64,000 bases of DNA, taken from Xenopus tropicalis. Its lineage: Eukaryota > Chordata > Amphibia > Anura > Pipidae. The stretch covers positions 48,993,358 to 49,057,357 of the forward strand of contig NC_030683.2 in the NCBI RefSeq assembly GCF_000004195.4, given 5' to 3'. The notes beneath the pieces are model-generated. The model did no database searches. It had not been told where the DNA came from and saw nothing but the letters and a program-made list of their open reading frames with translations. Position numbers and translations under genes: made by a program. Positions 26,271-35,848 of the stretch are shown piece by piece (the stretch's first letter is position 1; every line of letters begins with the position of its first letter).

Positions 26271-27160
26271 TGTAGGGCTGAAAACCCCAACATACTGTTC
26301 TTCGACTTCAGCTCATTCTTCCGCTTTTTATTATTATAATTCTTAGCACCCCCCATTTTCTAAACGCTACTCCTCCTACAGTTTTAGGGGTACAACACCC
26401 AATCTCTCCACACTTCTTTGCAGGTTGCTTGTGCTTTTCTAAGCGACCCCGCCCCCCGTTTTTTTGTGGCGCCGCTCTGAACACCCCAATTTTCCCATTG
26501 ACTTTGACAGGGAAGATATTCAAACTGCTGCCACTCTTACAGCTTTGAAGCTACACCGCCCAAACTTGAACAACATAATAATGGGGTCACCCCAAATGAA
26601 ACAGCAACATTTGTTGGATGACCCAAAGTGGGAGGGGCCAACAACAGCCAATCAAATTTTACACATTGACTTTAATGAGGAAATTGAAACTGTTGCCAAT
26701 CAGCCTTGTGGCTGCACTCCCCAAACTTGATTTACATAGTCATGAGGTCAGCCTGAATGAAAATACGATGATTGTTGGATGTCCAAAAGTGGGCAGAGCT
26801 GTGAACAGCCAATCAGATTTTACCTATTGACTTGGCGGAAATTCAACCTGCTGCCATTCTCACAGTAATAACACCATGGTCCCCAAACTTTCCACAGTTG
26901 GTCGCTAGGGGACTACAATTTTAGTTTTGAAAAAGTGGGCGGAGCCATCAACAGCCAATCAGATTTCATCTATTGAATTTTATTGGTTTGATGCCAGAGT
27001 TTCCAAACTTTGCACAGTCAGTCACTGGGTGACTACGCATTCAAGTTTTTAAAAAAAAAAATTTGTAAAGTGGGAGGGGCCAACAACAGCCAATCAAATT
27101 TTATCCATTGACTTTTATGGGAAAATTGAAACTGATGCCAATCTTACAGCTTTGAGTCAG
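26271..27160. repeat. degenerate tandem array with CCAATCA (array 2)
   Basis: Begins with the same leader as array 1 (CTGTTCTTCGACTTCAGC, CTACTCCTCCTACAG, GTGGCGCCGCTCTGAAC). Four or five units follow, with CCAATCA near 26648, 26697, 26810, 26956 and 27090. Shorter than array 1 and ending before the CpG-rich LTR-like unit. Confidence 0.85.
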
Positions 27161-27179
27161 TCACTGGGTGTCTGCCAGC

Positions 27180-27837
27180 TGCCTCCTCCATGCGCGCATG
27201 CAGGCGTTCCCCGTCCTTTTGACGCGCGCGCATGCGCGTTCTTCTCCCTAGTTGTACGCGCATGCGCACTCGCGATCATCGTCCTGCGCTGCGTGCGACG
27301 TCATTCTGGCGCGAAATTTTAATATTTAAAGCATATTCTGTAGGATATTCATTGCCCAATGTAGGTCTACCTCCTGTTAGTTCCTGGGTGCGTTATTCAT
27401 ATGATTCTGATCTGTTTTGACCCTTGCCTGTTCTTGACCTATCCTGTACTGCTGCCTGAACCGACCTTTGCCTGAAATTGACTACTCTTCTGGATTCTGT
27501 TTGGTACCGTGCTGTCTGATTGTTGTTGACCTCGGCCTGACCTCTGACTACTCTTTTGGACTCCGTTTTGGTACTGCACTGTCCGAACGCTGCTGATTTC
27601 GGCCTGACCTCTGACAACAATTACTCGTTCCCCTTCTTCCAGCCCCACGGTTGTGGTTCCCGTGCCTGCTCAGAACTCTCTCCTTGGGTCTCTCACTATA
27701 AGATCTGGCGGAATCCAAGTAGCGAAGGGCTCCTCCCAACGTGAAAGGCGGCTGTTAGGGGCAGAAGCGTGAGCCGTGACCGGACCCTTGGAGCCTGTTC
27801 TGAGCCGTGACTGTGTCTCAGTGACTGACAGTGACTG
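27180..27837. mobile_element. possible Gypsy-type LTR fragment with internal repeats
   Basis: The sequence begins with a CpG-rich stretch with GCGCATGCGC motifs (27193-27310). It then has two and a half imperfect copies of a roughly 65-bp unit starting CGGCCTGACCTCTGAC (about 27459-27615), followed by CTTGGGTCTCTCACTATAAG. These traits resemble vertebrate Gypsy-type LTRs. No tRNA primer site or coding frame was seen, and orientation is uncertain. Confidence 0.4.
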
Positions 27838-28118
27838 GCATGTGGAGGCCACACACTACTGCGCCTCATTTTGACTTGTTTTAAGGACATTACATCAAAG
27901 TTGGATCAGCCTGTAGTGTTTTTTTCCACTTTAATTTTGAGTGTGACTCCAAATCCAGACCTCCATGGATTAATAAATTTGATTTCCATTGATAATTTTT
28001 GTGTGATTTTGTTGTCAGCACATTCAACTATGTAAAGAAGTATTTAATAAGAATATTTCATTCATTCAGATCTAGGATGTCTTATTTTTGTGTTCCCTCT
28101 ATTTTTTTGAGCAGTGTA
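27838..28118 (+). mobile_element. 3' end of a Tc1-type transposon (5'-truncated)
   Basis: The end reads TTTTTTTGAGCAGTGTA, a typical Tc1-type terminal repeat. The sequence before it (from GTGGAGGCCACACACTACTG) matches what I recall of the region just after the transposase gene in a widespread Tc1-like vertebrate family. The transposase and left repeat are missing: the sequence switches at about 27838 to the LTR-like unit. Assignment is from recalled family sequence. Confidence 0.7.
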
Positions 28119-29659
28119 CATTCCCAATGCTGTAGACCAGATAAACTATTAGGAAAAGCATCTGAAAGTCTGTATAACAGAGCACAAAAATGATGGTTTG
28201 GTTCCACCTTTGATGAGATCCAGGTTTGTTCTCGGGCAGAAGTCAGAACCATACTGGGTTTGCCAGAAGGCGGACAGACATAGAAGAGGGCCACAAGCAG
28301 ATTTTATGTGCAAATTACCTTACAATTAAATGTATTAGCCTTTCCTTCTCTACTTACTAAAATCATCAGCACAGAACCTAGTACAATACATCAGGAGACA
28401 GGAGATAACGTATAAGAACCCTTACAGGGCCAGAAGTTCCTTTCATGTCCTGTCTGATGTATAAACAATATCAACAGATATACTTTAAGAGAAATATAAA
28501 CAATGGGCAAACCTTATAAGCCTGTCATACAAAGTAATTCATATACATTGCATGTTTCTGGTCAGTAAAATAACAAGTCTAGGCACACATGAAATGATTT
28601 CGATGCTGCCTGGCGCCACTTTGTTCCACTTCAATCCCTGATCTCAACAGGGATCTCTATGTGCTTATTGATTGTCCCTGTTTGATCTACAGAGTTCTCC
28701 ATCTTTGGCTGACTGGTTATGTAAAGCATGCCAACCTGTCAAGACCACCATCAAAATCATCAACCACCCCCTCTCCAGCTATTTTCCACTTCAGAGCCCT
28801 ACCCAGCTAGGATGCAGCTTCTTTCACGATTGAATCCAATCATCACAGCGGATGCTTGTTGTCTGTTTCTTTTACTCCTGGAGTGAGTCTAACAAGATTA
28901 ATTTGAAGGCTGCAGATGTTAAGCTAGTGAAAAGTCATAGTCATAGCATTAACAAATAACCATTCCCTTACATTTTTCAAGAGTTGTACTTTTTTATATA
29001 GATATATCAGGAATGCTGTTTTGAGGGAAAAAAAACATCAACAAAAACTAAGGGGGTTATCGACATTTGTATTTTAGTTTCCATGATTCAAGTTTTTTTG
29101 TTTGCTAAAAATCATGTATTTGTATAAAAGCATAAGATATACTTATTTTCAATATTTATTAAATAAAATTGTGAGAAACTTGAATGCAAAACTATAGTAT
29201 CTGAAAGCCTGCAAGGTCATGAAAAAAGTCAATGGGAGCTGTACTAGGCAAAACTATTCAATTTGAAGGTTTTTTTATCTTGTTGACTCATTAAAAATGA
29301 TGAGTAAATTACAAATTCAACATTTTAAAGTTTTTACAATTTTTATAAATAAGGTTACATATGGATTTTATAAAATTGCACAAATACAAATTTTGATAAA
29401 TAGGCCTCCACTTATTACTAATGCTTTACACATGCAGAGGAAATAAAATATAAGCATTGTTACATAGGGGTTATGCCACACTAGGCATTTTTTAAAATAT
29501 ATTTATATAGATGTTGCTCTGACTTCAGTGAGGGCCAAAGGGGATTTCACTACTTATCCTTTAAACACTATACCACATAGGTCTAGTCTATAATATATTT
29601 GTTTGCACAGTGTGTGCTGTTATATTGTTTAGGTTTTACTTTGTATTTCATTTCACTCT

Positions 29660-29664
<5 letters not shown>
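28119..29664. other. no gene recognised
   Basis: AT-rich non-coding sequence between the Tc1 remnant and the (TA)n run. Confidence 0.5.

Positions 29665-29720
<56 letters not shown>
29665..29720. repeat. (TA)n microsatellite, left flank of Tc1 element 1
   Basis: An uninterrupted AT dinucleotide run abuts the left end of the Tc1 element. A second run lies at about 31354-31392 on the right. The element therefore landed within a TA repeat, and its TA target duplication cannot be told from the repeat. Confidence 0.95.
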
Positions 29721-29723
<3 letters not shown>

Positions 29724-31350
29724 TGGTGTGAAAAACTATTTGCCCCCTTCCTGATTTCTTATTCTTTTGCATGTTTGTCACACTTAAATGTTTCTGCTCA
29801 TCAAAAACCATTAACTATTAGTCAAAGATAACATAATTGAACACAAAATGCAGTTTTAAAATGAAGGTTTACGTTATTAAGGGAGAAAAAAAACTCCAAA
29901 TCTACATGGCCCTGTGTGAAAAAGTTATTGCCCCCCTTGTTAAAAAATAACTTAACTGTGGTTTATCAATTTCAATTTTCAATTTCAATATCAATTTCTG
30001 TAGTCACCCCCAGGCCTGATTACTGCCACACCTGTTTCAATCAAGAAATCACTTAAATAGGAGCTACCTGACACAGAGAAGTAGACCAAAAGCACCTCAA
30101 AAGCTAGACATCATGCCAAGATCCAAAGAAATTCAGGAACAAATGAGAACAAAAGTAATTGAGATCTATCAGTCTGGTAAAGGTTATAAAGCCATTTCTA
30201 AAGCTTTGGGACTCCAGCGAACCACAGTGAGAGCCATTATCCACAAATGGCAAAAACATGGAACAGTGGTGAACCTTCCCAGGAGTGGCCGGCCGACCAA
30301 AATTACCCCAAGAGCGCAGAGACAACTCATCCGAGAGGCCACAAAAGACCCCAGGACAACATCTAAAGAACTGCAGGCCTCACTTGCCTCAATTAAGGTC
30401 AGTATTCACGACTCCACCATAAGAAAGAGACTGGGCAAAAACAGCCTGCATGGCAGATTTCCAAGGCGCAAACCACTTTTAAGCAAAAAGAACATTAAGG
30501 CTTGTCTCAATTTTGCTAAAAAACATCTCAATGATTGCCAAGACTTTTGAGAAAATACCTTGTGGACCGACGAGACAAAAGTTGAACTTTTTGGAAGGTG
30601 CATGTCCTGTTACATCTGGCGTAAAAGTAACACAGCATTTCAGAAAAAGAACATCATACCAACAGTAAAATATGGTGGTGGTAGTGTGATGGTCTGGGGT
30701 TGTTTTGCTGCTTCAGGACCTGGAAGGCTTGCTGTGATAGATGGAACCATGAATTCTACTGTCTACCAAAAAATCCTGAAGGAGAATGTCCGGCCATCTG
30801 TTCGTCAACTCAAGCTGAAGCGATCTTGGGTGCTGCAGCAGGACAATGACCCAAAACACACCAGCAAATCCACCTCTGAATGGCTGAAGAAAAACAAAAT
30901 GAAGACTTTGGAGTGGCCTAGTCACAGTCCTGACCTGAATCCTATTGAGATGTTGTGGCATGACCTTAAAAAGGCGGTTCATGCTAGAAAACCCTCAAAT
31001 AAATCTGAATTACAACAATTCTGCAAAGATGAGTGGGCCAAAATTCCTCCAGAGCGCTGTAAAAGACTCGTTGCAAGTTATCGCAAATGCTTGATTGCAG
31101 TTATTGCTGCTAAGGGTGGCCCAACCAGTTATTAGGTTCAGGGGGCAATTACTTTTTCACACAGGGCCATGTAGGTTTGGATTTTTTTTCTCCCTAAATA
31201 ATAAAAACCCTCATTTAAAAACTGCATTTTGTGTTTACTTGTGTTATCTTTGACTAATAGTTAAATGTGTTTGATGATCAGAAACATTTTGTGTGACAAA
31301 CATGCAAAAGAATAAGAAATCAGGAAGGGGGCAAATAGTTTTTCACACCA

Positions 31351-31353
<3 letters not shown>
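29721..31353 (+). mobile_element. Tc1-type transposon, full length (element 1)
   Basis: 1633-bp element starting CAGTGGTGTG and ending CACACCACTG, inserted in a (TA)n run. Terminal inverted repeats are about 215 bp (29721-29936 and 31140-31353) and nearly identical. Each repeat has an outer and an inner copy of a GTGTGAAAAA...TTGCCCCC motif, the IR/DR layout of Sleeping Beauty-type Tc1 elements. It encloses a transposase frame with one internal stop. The high arm similarity suggests a fairly recent insertion. Confidence 0.95.
30113..31135 (+). pseudogene. Tc1 transposase (DD34E) with one nonsense codon
   Basis: The frame is continuous over 341 codons apart from one TGA at codon 146 (30548-30550), where relatives have Trp before the ENxLWTDETK motif. 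The N-terminal paired-type helix-turn-helix region contains KAISKALGLQRTTVRAIIHK and the GRPTK linker. The catalytic residues are D153 (WTDETK), D244 (LQQDNDPKHT) and E279 (SPDLNPIEMLW), with 34 residues between the second D and E. The glycine-rich KYGGGSVMVWGCF is present. Family role: cut-and-paste transposition at TA. The stop lies before all three catalytic residues, so this copy should be inactive. Confidence 0.93.
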
Positions 31354-31397
<44 letters not shown>

Positions 31398-31664
31398 TAA
31401 ATGCTAGACCCTTTGAAATGTCATACATCTGGGTCATTCATTTTATTCTTTCAAAATGTTTAGCTACAATCATGACTGATTTCAGTATTTTCTACACTGG
31501 GGCTGCTGGCACTTGTTGCCACAATGTGCTTGTTTGGTGCCATTTTAAAAAAGGTTTGGGTTTGCTGTGTGTGCACTCTTGTTTTTGTTTGACTCTTTGA
31601 GGATAATTCAAGGGGTGACAAAAATGAAAATGTTTCTAAAAAAATAATTGTTCCCTATACATCC

Positions 31665-32338
31665 TGTGACAGTGTGGTTAGGAAACACAGCAGTCTTTCC
31701 TAAAAGTGCAAGAGAAAGTATACATTTGAGGTGTGTGATGTAGACTGCAGGGGGATTCCTTGTGCAGACAGGGTTAATAATTCCTCCCAGTTGGCTAATT
31801 AAGAGGCAGCTGAGAAAGGAGCTGCCTGGACAGGTAAAAAGGTGTGTGCTCCCACACCTGGGGGGCTGCTCAGTGTGAAGGAGTCACTCAGGAAAGTGTC
31901 CACTCTCGGAGTAGGGCACAGGGCAGGAAGGCTGGCTGCCTGTGTTTGGAACTCCCGAGGGGCTGGGGGTGCCTCCTGCCACTGTCAGGAGCAGAGGGTG
32001 CTGTGACCAGGTGTGTGATAGCTGAGAAGAGTCAGCAAGGCTTAAGGTGAAGCCCAAATGTTCACCGGTGTGAGAGTCACCGTGAATGTGAGAGACCCCA
32101 AAAAAGTTCCAGAGTGTGGAAGTTACCCCGAAAGGTGAGAGTCACAGAGAGTTTGCCAAACTGTTGATGAACTGTGTTTCTGTGAGCTTTATGTTGGGAA
32201 GAATTTGTCCTTAATAAACCTTGTTTTTGCCTGAAGAAGTGGTGTCCCTGTCTCTATGCTCCAGATCCTCTGCCTGCCATAGCTAATTTCCCCCAAAAAA
32301 GTACGGGTGCAGGAAGTCAGCATGCCACAATCCCTACA
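31665..32338 (+). mobile_element. possible solo LTR
   Basis: Starts TGTGACAGTGTGG and ends CCCTACACA, fitting TG...CA LTR ends. It is GC-richer than its surroundings and has AATAAA near 32213 followed by a T/G-rich stretch. No target duplication and no internal coding sequence were found. Confidence 0.4.
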
Positions 32339-32488
32339 CAAATGTCATATGTGAAATGGGAAATCTTCTAATATACAAACTATGGATAATGACCCTTAGC
32401 AAAACTGTTCCTTTGAACTCACTGGCTGTAAAAGAGAACTTGGCCTGTGCCTACACAGATGCTGTTAATTTTTATTATAATTATTTCT

Positions 32489-32628
32489 TTTAGAGGTGGG
32501 GAAGGCAAAGTATGATTGACAGTTAACAATTGTAAATGAGTTTATAACAGTTATGGATGTTTTAATAAACAAAAAGATTTTGGGTTTCATATTTAATTTG
32601 AAAAGGACTGGGTAATAGATTCCCTTTA
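32489..32628. mobile_element. TTAA-type MITE family A, right-end fragment
   Basis: Matches the right half of 159-637 (GTATGATTGACAGTTAAC, GTTTTAATAAACAAAAAG, TTTAATTTGAAAAGGACTG). It is cut within its terminal TTTAA by the Harbinger-like MITE that starts at 32629. Confidence 0.65.
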
Positions 32629-32954
32629 GGCTGATGCCAGACGAGGCGTAGGGCGGATATTTTCGGCAATCGGAAAATCGCTTGCTGAAAATTCCGCCCT
32701 ACGCCTCCTACATGTGCCTGCACCAGAATGAATGAGATACGCTTGGGTGCAGGCACATGTAGCCGATATACGCATAAAAATGTGAGACTGCATTATCTCG
32801 CGTTTTCATGTGTATATCAGCTACATGTGCCTGCACCCGAGCGTATCTCATTCATTCGGGTGCAGGCACATGTAGGAGGCGTAAGGCGGAATTTTCAGCA
32901 AGCACTTTTCCGCTTGCCGAAAATATCCGCCCTATGCCTCGTCTGGCATTAGCC
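32629..32954. mobile_element. palindromic MITE, GGCTAATGCCAGA family, copy 2
   Basis: 326 bp with ends GGCTGATGCCAGACGAGGCG and CGTCTGGCATTAGCC. Flanked by TTA on both sides (32626-32628 and 32955-32957), the three-base target of Harbinger-type elements. Four inverted/direct copies of TGCAGGCACATGTA or its complement lie inside. Confidence 0.9.
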
Positions 32955-33196
32955 TTAAATAAGTATACACTTTCCATAAGGTTTCCATAAGGTGTACTAC
33001 TGTGGTGAACTCTTTTTTTTATTTATATATGCCCCCAGATTTCCCAGACCCCCTTCAACAACCTTTAGCAGTATTTGCAATAAAATATTTATATAGCTTG
33101 CTCTCACCAGCCAAGCACAAACATTCAATTCTTTCTCCTTCTAAACAGAACTAATACAGAATACAACAGAGCAATCTGCGTTTTTTATTTTAAATA

Positions 33197-33543
33197 CAGG
33201 TATGAGATCCATTATCCGGAAACCCCTTATCCAGAAAGCTCAGAATTACTGGAAAGCTATCTGCCATAATCTCCATTATAACCAATAGTTGAAAGTGTTA
33301 AAAATGATATCCTTTTTCCCTGTAATAATAAAACAGTACCTGGTACTTGATCCCAACTAAGATAAAAAAAAAAAAAGTAATCATTACTGGTGGCAAAATA
33401 ATCCTTAATGGAGACAAAACAATCAAATTTAATGCTTAAATGATTTTTAGCAGGCTTAAGGTATGGAGACCCAAATTACAGAAAGATCCCTTATCCAAGA
33501 AACCCCAGGTCCCAAGCATTCAAGATAACAGGCCCAATACCTG
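33197..33543 (+). mobile_element. CAGGTATGAG MITE, complete, TA flanks
   Basis: Ends CAGGTATGAGATCC and GGCCCAATACCTG, flanked by TA on both sides. Contains the inverted block TTATCCGGAAACC / CTTATCCAGAAAGC. Non-coding. Confidence 0.78.
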
Positions 33544-33599
33544 TACTTTCTTTGAAGTAGCATTCATAGTAAAACAGTTTACATTTAAATATTTAACTA

Positions 33600-33621
33600 C
33601 AAATATATATATATATATATA
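33600..33621. repeat. (TA)n microsatellite
   Basis: Short run of TATATA. Confidence 0.85.
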
Positions 33622-34242
33622 TGTGTATATTTCTCAATAGCATTGCTGTGATAAATGTTACATTCATCTTAATATTAAAATAATATCTACTCCTAAGCAC
33701 AATGGCAAAACGGATACTGTATAATTTTTAGACACTGTGGAAAACAGAAATGTATACCGAAACAGTTGTTGTGAAATGGTATAATACACAAAAAGTTTAC
33801 CATGTGTCACTTTAACATATATTACTGTAATTATACGTACAGTAAAACCTCACTTTTACATCCCCTGATTTTACGTTGTTTTTGTGGTCCCACCAAAAAA
33901 TAATGCAGAATCCAATTCCCTCATTTTACATTTTACAAAACAAAAATTCTTATTAAGTAACTACCCATGGAAAATAGAACATATATAGAAAGGTGGATAA
34001 CCAATACATATTAATATTATGTAGAGAATGTTTGTCTTTCCCTTCCAAATTCTGGTCACTGCACCTTCATGCTGAACCCAAGGAAGAGACTTGCTGATGG
34101 CAGCTGAGACTACTTTCACAACCTGACAACAAACAACTTATGCCATTTAAGTACAAAGAACATGGTAGAGGCAAGTTGAGGCACATAGCTATAGGAGCAT
34201 AGTGCCATGTTTTCCCCACAAGAATATACTTTCTTCATGATT

Positions 34243-34908
34243 TCAGGGGTTTGTGAGTTTTGTGGCACAACATGCCATGTTTGGGTCCCATTTTAGGCTG
34301 CTGTTGGTTCCTTTCTGAAGCTCTGTGCTGAGCATTAAAATGTAGATCTTTGCCATCTGCAAAGTCTCAGATTTAGACAGTTTTTTTTTATTCTGTGTAG
34401 TTGGGATGACACTCCTGAGTCGATCAAATGCTAGGTTGAGAGATAGCATCCTTTTCCTCTCTCTAGCATTAGCTGCCAGTCGACAACTTTTCTTGCTCCG
34501 TCGTAATGCACAAATGTTTTGGGAATATCCTATAATATCATGACTTTTTCTGTGAGAAAGCGAAAGATGAGAAATCCTGCAAGGAGTCACTAACTGCAAA
34601 CCCATGGGTTGCTTAGTTTGTGTAATGTAGCCAAGATCTAAAGGATTGACAAATAACCCATTCCGGCAGTCCTTTGTGAAACTAGTTGGCCTTATGTATG
34701 GTATATCCTTCTTTGACTGTTCGTATTTCTTATATTCTGAAATCTTTGCATTTACAGATGAAAAAATAGGATTCTTCTCTCTAATTTGAATGCATATCCA
34801 GTTGTCTCCTTGGCTTGGTGGAAGTATACTTGATTCATTCAAAAGAGTTAATGAGTTGGTTTCCATTTCAGCTTGGATCTGTCTCCCTCTCTGTCTGCCT
34901 TCCTCCAT
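34243..34908 (-). CDS. atonal-family bHLH transcription factor (ATOH1/ATOH7-like), intronless
   Basis: A single 221-codon frame. A bHLH domain lies near the C-terminus (about residues 141-198): basic region [13 protein letters not shown] with the E-box-contacting Glu150, helix 1 [13 protein letters not shown], loop TTQNKKK, helix 2 [28 protein letters not shown] and KLSKxETLQMAxIYI are hallmarks of the atonal group. The helix 1 text is intermediate between ATOH1 and ATOH7. The N-terminal 140 residues are divergent and unrecognised, and a short tail of about 23 residues follows helix 2. The absence of introns fits ATOH1/ATOH7. Family role: nuclear heterodimer with E proteins activating neuronal or sensory-cell genes. 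The annotated first ATG (TACATGG) has T at -3. Met15 (GAAATGG, G at -3 and +4) has a better start context and would give 207 residues. ATOH7 is unlikely by location, because human ATOH7 is not beside WAPL. It could be a lineage-specific atonal duplicate. Confidence 0.88.
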   Translation of the reverse strand: MEEGRQRGRQIQAEMETNSLTLLNESSILPPSQGDNWICIQIREKNPIFSSVNAKISEYKKYEQSKKDIPYIRPTSFTKDCRNGLFVNPLDLGYITQTKQPMGLQLVTPCRISHLSLSHRKSHDIIGYSQNICALRRSKKSCRLAANARERKRMLSLNLAFDRLRSVIPTTQNKKKLSKSETLQMAKIYILMLSTELQKGTNSSLKWDPNMACCATKLTNP

Positions 34909-34960
34909 GTATCTTTTATGTAGCCTGCTTTTTATGGCATGCTAGTTTGTTGAAGCAGAA
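34909..34960 (-). promoter_or_regulatory. TATA-like sequences upstream of the bHLH gene
   Basis: Reading the minus strand, CCATAAAAAGC and ACATAAAAGAT lie within about 40 bases of the first ATG. Either could act as a TATA element only if translation begins at a downstream ATG such as Met15. This is weak evidence in AT-rich DNA. Confidence 0.2.
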
Positions 34961-35685
34961 AAATATGTTCTTTTGTGCTGTTATTTTTGGCAACCTGACC
35001 AAGAAATGCATCCAAATGTGCAACTGATAATGAAGGAACATGTGGAGAAAAGGATAATCAAAAAGATTAATAAAGTAGCAAAATAAAAAAGGAGCAAAGA
35101 GTAAAGCGTAGAGAATGTAGAAAGAAAAGAAAGTCTATTAAATAAGTTCATTCAACATGGATTTGATCCCCTTCAGTGCCTTCATGATGGCTGACAACAG
35201 GAATTATACAGACATTAATCCAATAATCTTTAGTGCAATTAGATAAGTAATCGGAGAGCCAAAAGTCTTATGACCGACACAATCATGTTGTTTCCTGAAG
35301 TACTTAAAAGAAAAGCATTAGAAGCATATGACAGTGACATTTAAATTCAATCAGTCTGAAAAGTAAGTTTGTGGAAAAGATATCCAGATTATGATGCTTC
35401 ATAGTTTTGTCAGTGTGCATGGTGATACATTTGATCACTGAAGCTCGAAATCTTTAGGGCATGTTTTCTAAAGCATCCATTGAAGCACTTTTGAAGCAAT
35501 ACTCGGCTTATTGTTAAACAAATACAGTGAAAGATCATCACGTCTTTGTAAAAATTATACTTTTGAATAAAGTTATGTCAGTTAAGAATTACATAAAACA
35601 TTTGGTGCTACCACAAGTCAGTCAACATGCATATCTACATTAGCTCAACTAAGGCGGATCTAGGTTTGCTTTTCTTAGACTTAAG

Positions 35686-35848
35686 TAGGGATGCACCGAA
35701 CACCTGAATCCATCTCATGGGATTCGCCCGAATAATGAATCCAATCCGAATTAGCATATGCATGTGCTGCAAAAAATGTAACTCTTCTAAATCGGTTTGG
35801 ACAAATCCTGGCCAAATACGGGATCCTGGATTTGGCACATCTCTTTCA
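35686..35848. mobile_element. degenerate hAT-type MITE (TAGGGATGCACCGAA)
   Basis: The left end TAGGGATGCACCGAA is clear. The right end TTTGGCACATCTC is a decayed complement. Related to the intact copy at 8380-8637. Confidence 0.6.

Noticed and set aside
27393..27890. Several overlapping minus-strand frames with VVRGQAE repeats
   Set aside because: They reflect the roughly 65-bp tandem units of the LTR-like fragment, not a gene.
29610..29831. 73-codon frame with Tyr-Ile repeats
   Set aside because: Translation of the (TA)n microsatellite.
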